A stretch of DNA of 29,327 bases from an uncultured Fretibacterium sp. (GTDB lineage: Bacteria > Synergistota > Synergistia > Synergistales > Aminobacteriaceae), in contig CALEPX010000068.1 of the NCBI GenBank assembly GCA_937911045.1, forward strand, positions 1 through 29,327. The letters run 5' to 3'. Position 1 is the stretch's first letter. Each line of letters opens with the position of its first letter. A program made the translations under genes and the position numbers. The notes below the pieces were generated by a model. That model worked only from the letters and a program-made list of their open reading frames with translations. It did not search any database and was not told where the DNA came from. Positions 1-7,134 of the stretch are shown here, in pieces.

Positions 1-1
1 A

Positions 2-142
2 GAGTATAAATGCTGGTATTACGAAACAGCGTGTGAGGCAGGGACCGAAGCGGCTGTGAAAAATTTGAAGCCCTCCGACGTTCCAGAGAAGTTCAGGAAA
101 GCCAGAGAGCGTTTGTATCATGTTATCTATTCGCCGGAATAA
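2..142 (+). CDS. 3' end of an unknown gene (cut by window start)
   Basis: An open frame enters from the left edge and ends at TAA 140-142, giving 46 residues that begin EYKCWYYETACEAG and end with RERLYHVIYSPE. The composition (Lys/Arg/Glu rich, two Cys, three Tyr near the start) looks like a real folded C-terminus rather than a chance frame. I do not recognise the family. It runs tail to tail into the glyoxalase gene and the two coding regions overlap by 20 bp at 123-142. Only the last part of the gene is visible, so no function is assigned. Confidence 0.5.
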   Translation, partial: EYKCWYYETACEAGTEAAVKNLKPSDVPEKFRKARERLYHVIYSPE

Positions 143-494
143 CTTCGAGCCAATAACCGTCCGGGTCTTGAATGAAGTAAATCCCCATTGAATGATTCTC
201 AAAGCATATACAGCCCATTTCCTCATGGAGTTTATGTGCCGCCTCGAAATCATCAACGTGAAACGCTAAATGAAATTCTTCCTCGCCTATATCATATTTC
301 CCAGGGTGTTCAGCCAGCCACGTAAGCTCAAGCTCAAATTCCGACTCGTCGTTGCCAATGTACGTGATTATGAACGAGCCATCGGGAGCAGTCTTTCGTC
401 TCTTCTCATGTAAGCCCAACGCCTTTTCGTAAAATTCCAGCGATTTGTTCAGATCCTGCACGTTGTAATTTTCATGTACCATTTTGAATTTCAT
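123..494 (-). CDS. gloA: Glyoxalase I / VOC-family metalloprotein
   Basis: A 123-residue single-domain protein of the vicinal oxygen chelate fold. The N-terminus (VHENYNVQDLNKSLEFYEKA) and the C-terminal DPDGYWLEVI are typical of lactoylglutathione lyases. Candidate metal ligands by alignment with E. coli GloA are His7, Glu56, His75 and Glu117, two per beta-alpha-beta repeat. GloA isomerises the hemithioacetal of methylglyoxal and glutathione (or another thiol) in the cytoplasm. The length is slightly below the usual 135 or so. It is transcribed alone, away from the neighbouring flavoprotein gene. VOC proteins are diverse, and an epimerase or resistance protein of the same fold is possible, so the fold is surer than the substrate. 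Confidence 0.8.
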   Translation of the reverse strand: MKFKMVHENYNVQDLNKSLEFYEKALGLHEKRRKTAPDGSFIITYIGNDESEFELELTWLAEHPGKYDIGEEEFHLAFHVDDFEAAHKLHEEMGCICFENHSMGIYFIQDPDGYWLEVIPANR

Positions 495-695
495 GTATTA
501 TTTCCTCACTTTCGACGTAATAATTATACTCGCAATTTTTTCACGAGCGCGAATTTTTCCCAACAGCGTTTTTCATATCGGTCGGCAAACGGGTGACACA
601 GCCTCATGTAAATGCGAATGTGAATGCGAATATTATGCGTGAAAAACTCGTGTTTCGGAATCGGTGATACTCTGGATTTTGAATCGTGCGATTAA

Positions 696-704
696 TGCTA
701 TGAT
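696..704 (+). promoter_or_regulatory. Possible extended -10 promoter element
   Basis: TGC followed by TATGAT (699-704) fits an extended -10 element (TGnTATAAT type) about 40 bp before the start of the flavoprotein gene. No good -35 hexamer lies at the proper distance, which extended -10 promoters can tolerate. The following GGGAGG before ATG 744 is a good ribosome binding site. Weak evidence from sequence alone. Confidence 0.25.
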
Positions 705-743
705 TACGGCGGAGTTTATACCAAATTAAAGGGAGGAATTGTA

Positions 744-2087
744 ATGCCAAGAAAGTTTTTTGCACTAGTGTTTGTTCTTGTCATGATGTTCTCGGTTGCA
801 GGAGCTAATGCAGCGGAGTTATCGTTGAGTGATGTGAACGCTTTTCTCAACAGTTCAGCCAAGCTCGGTGAGGGAAGCAAAGCCAATCAGGTTGCCGTAA
901 TCCCGATTAATCATATCGACGGTCCTAAAGAAGAAGATTTGTTCTACGCGTTTGTGCCGTTCAAGTACGTTGCGAGAAATTACGTGAAATATCAGGTTAC
1001 GTTCATTTCCTGCACGTGCAGACCAGCCGATTCGAATTTGTGGACGACTGCGTATATCGAGTTGACATTGCCATCGAGCGGAAAAATTGAGGACGCAGCG
1101 ATTAGATTCCTGAGTTTTGATTCGGATTCGACGAAGCATTATCTGGGCGGTTTCTGGGGAGACAGCGATCCGCCTCCGACAAATCCCAACGCGAAATTCG
1201 AGAAAGTCAAAGCTGAGATGTTGCCGTATTATATCAACAAGACTTACGCGCAAATCATGAGTTTCAACACGATTGACGACATGAAAGATTATACTCAGGG
1301 CGAAGGTCGTGCGGATCTTAAGATTGATGCGTTCACTGGAGCAACGGTTTCGGCGAATAATATCCTGCGAATGGTTCAGGCGATTTACGCTTATCATGCG
1401 ACGGACTCGTTCTTTGATGGCGATCCGAAAGCTCTTGAGATGCGCGCGATTTTCGAGGGCAAGAGAGAATCAGCCAGTGCCGCGAAATCCGTAGCTAATG
1501 CGAAATCCGAACAGACACAGCTTCCTGCACCGGTCGACACGAAGAAGACTTACAAAGCTAACAAAGATGACACCGAAGAAACTGTGTGTGAACCCGGGAA
1601 TTTTGGTCCGACATGCTCAGCGATTAATTCCGAGAATTTGCGTGAATATCTCGGACGCAGCGACGTAGCGTATATTGACATTCGAGATTACGCCGATTAC
1701 GCGAAGAAACATTTGCGAAATTTCGAGTGCATTCCGTATTTTGCGCTAATATTCGATGCGAACGCCAATAAAGACCCGTCATTGCCGCAATTATACGGTG
1801 GCACGACTGATAATCCTGTTCCGGTTTACGAAGAATCCGACGAAATTCTCGCAGCACTTTTCCCGAAGAACAAGAATATATTCCTGATGTGTCAGGGCGG
1901 CGGACGTGTGAACAATCTCATGAAGATTCTCAGCGCGCGTGGCTGGGACATGAGCAAGGTTTATAATATCGGCGGCATGGGACATTATGCTACACCGGCA
2001 TATCGCGACATAACGACTGATACTCCGGAAATTATTCTCGAAACGACTTACAAGTTCGAAGGCTTAACGAGAATCGCTCCGAAATAA
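744..2087 (+). CDS. Exported FMN-binding (flavinylated) and rhodanese fusion protein
   Basis: A 447-residue protein with a Sec signal peptide (residues 1 to about 23, ending ANA-A, no lipobox Cys), so it acts outside the cytoplasm. The first half holds an FMN-binding-like region: DAFTGAT at 195-201 matches the D-x-x-T/S-G-A-T motif to which ApbE attaches FMN through the last Thr (Thr201 here). A low-complexity linker (about 235-275) leads to a rhodanese domain (about 295-430) with YIDIRDYADYAKKHL and a six-residue active loop CQGGGR at 383-388, Cys383 being the sulfur or redox residue. Further cysteine pairs stand at 90/92 and 282/291. Known family facts: flavinylated domains carry electrons in extracytoplasmic redox chains, and rhodaneses handle persulfides. 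That the fusion couples the two is inference. The start has GGGAGG eight bases upstream. It ends 9 bp before the UDP-glucose dehydrogenase gene. Confidence 0.82.
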   Translation: MPRKFFALVFVLVMMFSVAGANAAELSLSDVNAFLNSSAKLGEGSKANQVAVIPINHIDGPKEEDLFYAFVPFKYVARNYVKYQVTFISCTCRPADSNLWTTAYIELTLPSSGKIEDAAIRFLSFDSDSTKHYLGGFWGDSDPPPTNPNAKFEKVKAEMLPYYINKTYAQIMSFNTIDDMKDYTQGEGRADLKIDAFTGATVSANNILRMVQAIYAYHATDSFFDGDPKALEMRAIFEGKRESASAAKSVANAKSEQTQLPAPVDTKKTYKANKDDTEETVCEPGNFGPTCSAINSENLREYLGRSDVAYIDIRDYADYAKKHLRNFECIPYFALIFDANANKDPSLPQLYGGTTDNPVPVYEESDEILAALFPKNKNIFLMCQGGGRVNNLMKILSARGWDMSKVYNIGGMGHYATPAYRDITTDTPEIILETTYKFEGLTRIAPK

Positions 2088-2096
2088 TAATCACAC

Positions 2097-3314
2097 ATGA
2101 AAATTGCAGTTGCGGGAACGGGCTACGTTGGGCTGTCACTGGCTGTGCTGTTATCGCAGCATAATGATGTCACAGCAGTAGACGTAATTCCGGAGAAAGT
2201 TGCGAAAATTAATTCGTGGCAAAGTCCTATTCAAGATGAATACATCGAAAGATTCTTGGCTGAACACTCGGTCAGGAATCTTTCTTTGAGGGCTACGACT
2301 GATGGAGACGAGGCTTATTCGCGCGCAGATTTCGTGATAGTTGCTGCCCCGACAAATTATGATTCGAGACAGAATTTTTTCGACACGTCCGCGGTTGAGT
2401 CAGTGATTGAGCAGGTGTTGCGAGTTTCGGAAGAGGCTGTGATTGTGATCAAAAGCACGATCCCGGTTGGCTTCACTGAGCGTATTCGTGAGAAATTTCG
2501 CACGGATCGCATAATCTTTTTCCCGGAATTTCTTCGAGAGAGCAAAGCCCTGTACGATAATTTATACCCGAGCCGAATCATCGCAGGCTGTGACGAGAAA
2601 ACGCGTTCCAAAGCTGAAGAATTTGCCGGATTACTTGTAGCGGCTGCTGAGAAAGAAAATATCGACGTGCTATACATGGGATTCACCGAGGCAGAAGCTG
2701 TGAAATTGTTCGCGAACACGTATCTGGCTCTGAGAGTTTCGTACTTCAATGAATTGGACACTTACGCTGAAATTAAGCATCTCAACACTCGGGACATAAT
2801 TCGCGGTGTGTGTCTTGATCCGAGAATTGGCACGCATTATAACAATCCGTCGTTCGGTTACGGCGGCTATTGCTTACCCAAGGACACGAAGCAATTACTC
2901 GCAAATTATCGTGATGTTCCGGAGAATTTAATCGAGGCGATTGTGGCTTCGAATCGTACGCGCAAAGATTTCGTAGCGGATCGTGTTCTTGAGAAGGCTG
3001 GTTACGATTGGGATTCTGAGCGTGAATGTGAGTTGACGATCGGCGTATTCAGGCTGACGATGAAAGTTAATTCCGACAATTTCAGGCACAGCAGCATTCA
3101 GGGAATCATGAGACGTATCAAAGCGCGCGGTGCGACGGTGATAATTTACGAGCCGACGCTGCCAGATAATTCGAAATTCTTCGGGTCACTGGTTGTGAAT
3201 GACATTGCGAAGTTCAAGCATGATTCGGACGCGATAATTGCGAACAGATACGACAAGATTCTTGATGACGTTCGTGAGAAAGTTTACACGCGAGATTTAT
3301 TCGGCACGGACTAG
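2097..3314 (+). CDS. ugd: UDP-glucose 6-dehydrogenase
   Basis: A 405-residue cytoplasmic enzyme that oxidises UDP-glucose to UDP-glucuronate with two NAD+. The Rossmann start AGTGYVGLSLAVLL (residues 6-19), the KSTIPVGFT strand (119-127), the EFLRESKA segment, K204 in the KLFANTYLALRVSYFNEL helix, and the active-site segment FGYGGYCLPKDTK with Cys259 and Asp263 are all present. The three-domain length is typical of the shorter UGD type. It starts 9 bp after the flavoprotein stop with no clear Shine-Dalgarno sequence, so translation may depend on coupling. The product feeds capsule or lipopolysaccharide sugar synthesis; no glycosyltransferase gene is next to it. A bidirectional terminator follows at once. 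Confidence 0.95.
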   Translation: MKIAVAGTGYVGLSLAVLLSQHNDVTAVDVIPEKVAKINSWQSPIQDEYIERFLAEHSVRNLSLRATTDGDEAYSRADFVIVAAPTNYDSRQNFFDTSAVESVIEQVLRVSEEAVIVIKSTIPVGFTERIREKFRTDRIIFFPEFLRESKALYDNLYPSRIIAGCDEKTRSKAEEFAGLLVAAAEKENIDVLYMGFTEAEAVKLFANTYLALRVSYFNELDTYAEIKHLNTRDIIRGVCLDPRIGTHYNNPSFGYGGYCLPKDTKQLLANYRDVPENLIEAIVASNRTRKDFVADRVLEKAGYDWDSERECELTIGVFRLTMKVNSDNFRHSSIQGIMRRIKARGATVIIYEPTLPDNSKFFGSLVVNDIAKFKHDSDAIIANRYDKILDDVREKVYTRDLFGTD

Positions 3315-3328
3315 AAATTTTGGCAAAA

Positions 3329-3375
3329 AAAAATATCTCCCACGGGAAGATCGCTCTTCTTGGGGAGATATTTTT
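3329..3375. terminator. Bidirectional Rho-independent terminator
   Basis: A 13-bp perfect inverted repeat, AAAAATATCTCCC at 3329-3341 and its complement at 3363-3375, with a second inner stem GAAGA/TCTTC (3346-3350 and 3355-3359). A-runs on the left and T-runs on the right make it work for both strands. It lies between the convergent ugd gene and the propeller gene and should end both transcripts. Confidence 0.88.
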
Positions 3376-3388
3376 GCGCTAATAATAA

Positions 3389-4453
3389 TTATTCGGTGAT
3401 TGTGTATAGAGCTACTTCGTTGATTTCGCGATTTGTTCCAACGATTACGTCAACGCCCTGAGAGTTCTTGAAGTGCATCGCGTTCGCACATCCGGTATTT
3501 GTGTCGATCATGTCAACGTGATAGTCGCCTGCTTCAGCGTCCCAAGTTATCGCAATCGTGTTCTTTGTGCCTTTACGCCAGCCGATGATCCATGTTTTTT
3601 TGCCGAGTATTTCGCAAGTCCAGGTTGCGTGAATCATTTCGGTTTCTTTTTCTGGGCGCGGGTATTTCCATTGAGGAACGTAATTTCCGTATTCGTCCAG
3701 ATGATAAATCGTCAGGGAATTTCCGTGGAATGGTGCAATGCAGCCAAGTTCGAGTTTGCCGTCACCGTCGAAGTCAACCAGAACTGAATCGCTCGATGGC
3801 AGCGAATGAATCTTTTCGACTTCCCAGCTAGCTCCCAGAACAGCCGGAGGTGAAATCAGGAACGTGCCTTCTTCACACGCAACGATTGCAGCATCGTGTC
3901 CGCCGTGAGAAATTTTTGCGTAACCGTGATTCCTGAGCATTCCGTCGCAGATTAGATCGAATTTTAGCAGGTTCGAATCGTTGAAGCCGGACAAATCTTC
4001 TGGCAAAACTGCACCGAAACACGCGCCTTTGAAACGCCAATCGTTCTTGAACTCGTGACCGGTTTTGAGCGCGCACGCAATGATGTAATTCACGCCAGCT
4101 CTGTTCAGGATTCCGAATCTGTGAACGAACGGGATTTTTGCGAGAGTACGAATTTCCCAGTTATCTTTGGATTTCGGAGTTGCGATTATGATTTTCGCGT
4201 TCAGAGAATCGTTTGGCGAGTAGAATCTGTGTGTTGCTAAGAATTGTCCGTCCGAATTTGGAACGGGTGTCATGGTCATAACTCCGCCGGGTTCTGTCCA
4301 GACGGTTTCGAGTTGTTCGCCGTTCTCGGAGAATAAGTAGCACGGATCGGTTTTCTCGGCAGCGACTAGGAAGCAATTTTGCCCGTGATAATTTAATGCT
4401 GAGATTGCGTAACACTTTTCGAGACTAGAGATTACTTTCTTTGTGACTTTCAT
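3389..4453 (-). CDS. Conserved protein with beta-propeller (FG-GAP/VCBS-like) character
   Basis: A 354-residue protein with no signal peptide or membrane segment, so probably cytoplasmic. It is made of repeated short beta-strand units, and DFDGDGKLELGC (227-238) is the calcium-loop type motif of FG-GAP/VCBS propeller blades; similar blade-like strands (GVNYIIACA, DAAIVACEEGTF, KKTWIIGWRKGTK, GVDVIVGTN) recur along its length. Good ribosome binding site (AGGGGGGAAA) before the ATG. It lies 39 bp after ulaE on the same strand and so is probably in the same transcript, which suggests a role in ascorbate or pentulose use, such as a sugar-binding, isomerase or lactonase-like activity. No catalytic motif is recognised. 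The fold assignment is moderate; the function is unknown. Confidence 0.7.
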   Translation of the reverse strand: MKVTKKVISSLEKCYAISALNYHGQNCFLVAAEKTDPCYLFSENGEQLETVWTEPGGVMTMTPVPNSDGQFLATHRFYSPNDSLNAKIIIATPKSKDNWEIRTLAKIPFVHRFGILNRAGVNYIIACALKTGHEFKNDWRFKGACFGAVLPEDLSGFNDSNLLKFDLICDGMLRNHGYAKISHGGHDAAIVACEEGTFLISPPAVLGASWEVEKIHSLPSSDSVLVDFDGDGKLELGCIAPFHGNSLTIYHLDEYGNYVPQWKYPRPEKETEMIHATWTCEILGKKTWIIGWRKGTKNTIAITWDAEAGDYHVDMIDTNTGCANAMHFKNSQGVDVIVGTNREINEVALYTITE

Positions 4454-4492
4454 GTGAAAATTTCCCCCCTGATTTGATTTGACTTGATTAGA

Positions 4493-5344
4493 TTAGTAAG
4501 AGTAAGCAACTTTGTCGATTTTCTCGGACATGGTTTTGCACGCGAATTTTATATCGTCCTTCCAGCTTGCGTTACCCACGTCCCACATTTCAGTTACGAA
4601 GCGTCTGATGCCAATATCCCAAGCTTTCTTGATAATTGCGTCGAAATCAACGTGACCGGTTAAGAATGGAATTTCGCGGAATTTTCCCGGGACAGTTTCT
4701 TTCAAGTGAAGAGCTACGATATGACCGCGCCCGGTTTCGAGATCGTCGAGCACGCTTGTGCCGTAAGTTTTCGCAGCGTTAGTCAGATTTCCAGCGTCAG
4801 GATACACGCCTAAATACGGATTGTTGATAATATTCACGTATTTCATAGCTTTCTCAGTTGTGTTCATGAACTCGGTTTCCATTGTTTCGAAGCCCAGCAA
4901 CACGCCTTTGTCAGCTGCCATCAACGTAGCTTTTGCGAGATTTTCCCGGAATAATTTTTCGCTCTCGACAGTGCCCGGTTCGTAATAAACGTCGTAACCT
5001 GCGAGCTGAATTATGCGAATCCCGAGATCGTCTGCGAGTTGTACGGCTTTTTCCATTATTTCGAGGCTGCGTTTGCGTGTTTCAGGATTTGCCGAACCGA
5101 ACGGATATTTCCTGTGACCGGATAAGCACATGGATCTGATCGGTATTCCAATTTCTTTCATGTCGCGGATTAATTCGAGGCGTTCGTCCTGAGACCATTC
5201 GAGGCGTGATAATTTTTTGTCGGTCTCATCAATGCTAATCTCGACGAAATCGTAACCGCATTCTTTGGCACAGGCTAATTTCTCTCGCCATGAGAGTGAA
5301 TCCTGCATTGCTTTTTCGTACAATCCGATTGAATATGGTTTCAT
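4493..5344 (-). CDS. ulaE: L-ribulose-5-phosphate 3-epimerase (L-xylulose-5-P epimerase)
   Basis: A 283-residue TIM-barrel enzyme of the xylose isomerase-like/hexulose-6-phosphate isomerase family. It interconverts L-xylulose 5-phosphate and L-ribulose 5-phosphate in ascorbate breakdown. Metal ligands expected for the family are seen: Glu153 (GFETMET), Asp183 (VYPDAGNL), His213 (ALHLKET) and Glu252 (VTEMWD). CLSGHRKYPFGS (73-84) is strongly conserved in UlaE. I place the start at ATG 5344 (MKPYSIGLYEK) because GGAG stands just ahead of it; the open frame runs 29 codons further upstream without a ribosome binding site. It is divergent from ulaG with a 144-bp gap and is followed by the propeller gene. 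Confidence 0.93.
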   Translation of the reverse strand: MKPYSIGLYEKAMQDSLSWREKLACAKECGYDFVEISIDETDKKLSRLEWSQDERLELIRDMKEIGIPIRSMCLSGHRKYPFGSANPETRKRSLEIMEKAVQLADDLGIRIIQLAGYDVYYEPGTVESEKLFRENLAKATLMAADKGVLLGFETMETEFMNTTEKAMKYVNIINNPYLGVYPDAGNLTNAAKTYGTSVLDDLETGRGHIVALHLKETVPGKFREIPFLTGHVDFDAIIKKAWDIGIRRFVTEMWDVGNASWKDDIKFACKTMSEKIDKVAYSY

Positions 5345-5488
5345 GAAAATAAATCTCCTTTCCCAGAATAATACGCTTGATTTTTGAATCTCAATCATGT
5401 ATATTTTAACGTAATGAAAGTGATTTAGCAATCAAGCATTGAAGCTTAATAAAGAAAAGATTATTTTATTTTGGAGGAGGTTTTTCAA
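5345..5488. promoter_or_regulatory. Divergent ulaE/ulaG promoter region
   Basis: 144 bp of AT-rich DNA between the divergent ulaE and ulaG starts must carry promoters for both directions. The GGAGGAGG at 5473-5480 is the ulaG ribosome binding site. Candidate -10 boxes such as TAAAAT on the minus strand are present, but I cannot pair them with convincing -35 boxes, and no UlaR-like operator is recognised. Confidence 0.45.
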
Positions 5489-6592
5489 GTGAGCAAAATT
5501 TCGGAAATGACGCGTGAAAAATGGATCATGAGTACGTTCCCTGAGTGGGGTACGTGGCTCGTTGAGGACATTGAGAATGAAGTCGTTGCGCCCGGAAACG
5601 TTGCGATGTGGTGGCTTGGCTGTACGGGGATTTGGTTCAAGACGCCCGGCGGTGCGAATATCACGATTGATTTGTGGTGCGGCAATGGCAAGAGAACTCA
5701 CGGTAACGGCAAAATGGCGGTCGGACATCAGATGGCGAATATGTGCGGTGCTCGCGCAATGCAGCCGAATTTGCGAAATGTTCCGTTTGTGATTGATCCG
5801 TTCGCGTTTAAGCAGGTTGACGCGGTTTTGGCGACGCATTATCATCAGGATCATATGTCGGCAGAATGGGCGGCTCATGTTTTGCAAAGCAATATGACCA
5901 CGACTGACGGCGATGGCAAAGAAATTCCGGTTCCGTTCATTGGTCCCTTGAAATCCGTTGAGACGTGGGTGAAATGGGGAGTTCCCGAGGAACGCTGCAA
6001 AATCGTGAAGCCCGGCGATTCGTTCAAGATTAAAGACATGGAAATAATTTGTCTCGACAGTTTTGACAGAACTTGTATCGTAACGACTGATTCGACTGGC
6101 CCGGATCGCGAGGAATTAACCGGCAAATGCCCGACTGACATGGACGAGAAAGCCGTCAATTACTTGCTGAAGACCCCCGGCGGAAATATTTATCACTCCG
6201 GCGATTCGCACTTCTCGATTTATTTCGCGAAACACGGGAAAGATTATGACATAGACGTAGCGTTCGGATCATTCGGCGAGAACCCAATCGGAATGCAGGA
6301 CAAGATGACTTCGACAGATATTTTGCGCATGGCAGAGAATCTCCGTTGCAAAGTTGTTGTGCCGATTCACTGGGACGTTTGGACGAATTTCCAGGCGGAT
6401 TGCGAAGAGATCAAGCTGGTCTATGATTTCAAGAAAGATCGCAACGAGTACAAATTCCACCCGTTCTTCTGGCAGGTTGGCGGCAAATACACGTACCCGT
6501 TAGATAAAGACAAGATCTATTATCACCACAGACGCGGCTTTGAGGATTGTTTCGAAGCTCCTCAGAATATTCCGTATCGTTCATGCTTGTAA
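5489..6592 (+). CDS. ulaG: L-ascorbate-6-phosphate lactonase
   Basis: A 367-residue metallo-beta-lactamase-fold enzyme that opens the lactone of L-ascorbate 6-phosphate to 3-keto-L-gulonate 6-phosphate in the cytoplasm. It follows E. coli UlaG almost throughout, with TREKWIMSTFPEWGTWL near the start, the metal motif THYHQDH (His117, His119, Asp121, His122), NYLLKTPGGNIYHSGDSH, and the C-terminal WQVGGKYTYPLDKDK. I choose GTG 5489 as the start because GGAGGAGG lies 8 bp upstream; the alternative TTG at 5471 would place that site inside the coding region. It is the first gene of a plus-strand operon with the ascorbate PTS genes, ulaC beginning 18 bp later. Confidence 0.96.
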   Translation: MSKISEMTREKWIMSTFPEWGTWLVEDIENEVVAPGNVAMWWLGCTGIWFKTPGGANITIDLWCGNGKRTHGNGKMAVGHQMANMCGARAMQPNLRNVPFVIDPFAFKQVDAVLATHYHQDHMSAEWAAHVLQSNMTTTDGDGKEIPVPFIGPLKSVETWVKWGVPEERCKIVKPGDSFKIKDMEIICLDSFDRTCIVTTDSTGPDREELTGKCPTDMDEKAVNYLLKTPGGNIYHSGDSHFSIYFAKHGKDYDIDVAFGSFGENPIGMQDKMTSTDILRMAENLRCKVVVPIHWDVWTNFQADCEEIKLVYDFKKDRNEYKFHPFFWQVGGKYTYPLDKDKIYYHHRRGFEDCFEAPQNIPYRSCL

Positions 6593-6610
6593 GTAATTTG
6601 AGGGGAAATT

Positions 6611-7093
6611 ATGTCAACAGTTTTACAGGATATTGTCGAGAAAAAGCATTATAAATTTATTGACGGTGCTGGTCTGACATGGCAGGAAGCTGTGCAAATC
6701 AGTACTGAGAGTTTGATCGCTGATGGCAGTGTTTCGGCGGATTTCTACAAGCAGATTGTCGCGTGCATCGAGAAATACGGTCCGTACATGGTGTTCGAAC
6801 ACAACGTCGCAATGCCACACACGACTGAAAATGCTGAAGGGGTTTACAAGACTGGAATTGGCTTCATGGTCTGCAAAAGCCTGATTGATTTCGGCAAAGA
6901 TGAGGACGGCGAGGAGAAGAAAGCGAATTTATTCTTCACGCTATGTTCAGCGAATCCGGCAGAACACATGAGCAACATTCAGCAATTAGCGTCGATTTTC
7001 CAGAATGAGCCGTTACTGGACGCGCTTGTTGAGGCGAAAACTCCGGAAGATATTCTCAAAGCTGAGAAAGATTTTCCGTGTGAAGAAGACTAA
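6611..7093 (+). CDS. ulaC: Ascorbate PTS EIIA component
   Basis: A 160-residue cytoplasmic phosphocarrier of the mannitol/fructose EIIA family. The phosphorylated histidine is His70 in VAMPHTTENAEGVYKTG; the nearby His64 fits the second conserved His. TWQEAVQIS and the SNIQQLASIFQNEP segment match UlaC (SgaB). It takes phosphate from HPr and passes it to EIIB. Ribosome binding site AGGGGAAA before ATG. It sits between ulaG and ulaA, so the order here is EIIA, EIIC, EIIB, whereas E. coli has EIIC, EIIB, EIIA. Its length agrees with the family. Confidence 0.92.
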   Translation: MSTVLQDIVEKKHYKFIDGAGLTWQEAVQISTESLIADGSVSADFYKQIVACIEKYGPYMVFEHNVAMPHTTENAEGVYKTGIGFMVCKSLIDFGKDEDGEEKKANLFFTLCSANPAEHMSNIQQLASIFQNEPLLDALVEAKTPEDILKAEKDFPCEED

Positions 7094-7134
7094 TTAAATT
7101 AATTAATAATTAATACTACGAAAGGGAAAATAAC

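Noticed and set aside
855..1397. Long antisense frame within the flavoprotein gene
   Set aside because: Its translation is Arg-rich and resembles no protein; it is a shadow of the real gene.
5471..5488. TTG start for ulaG at 5471
   Set aside because: It would place the clear GGAGGAGG ribosome binding site inside the coding region; GTG 5489 has ideal spacing and fits the family N-terminus.
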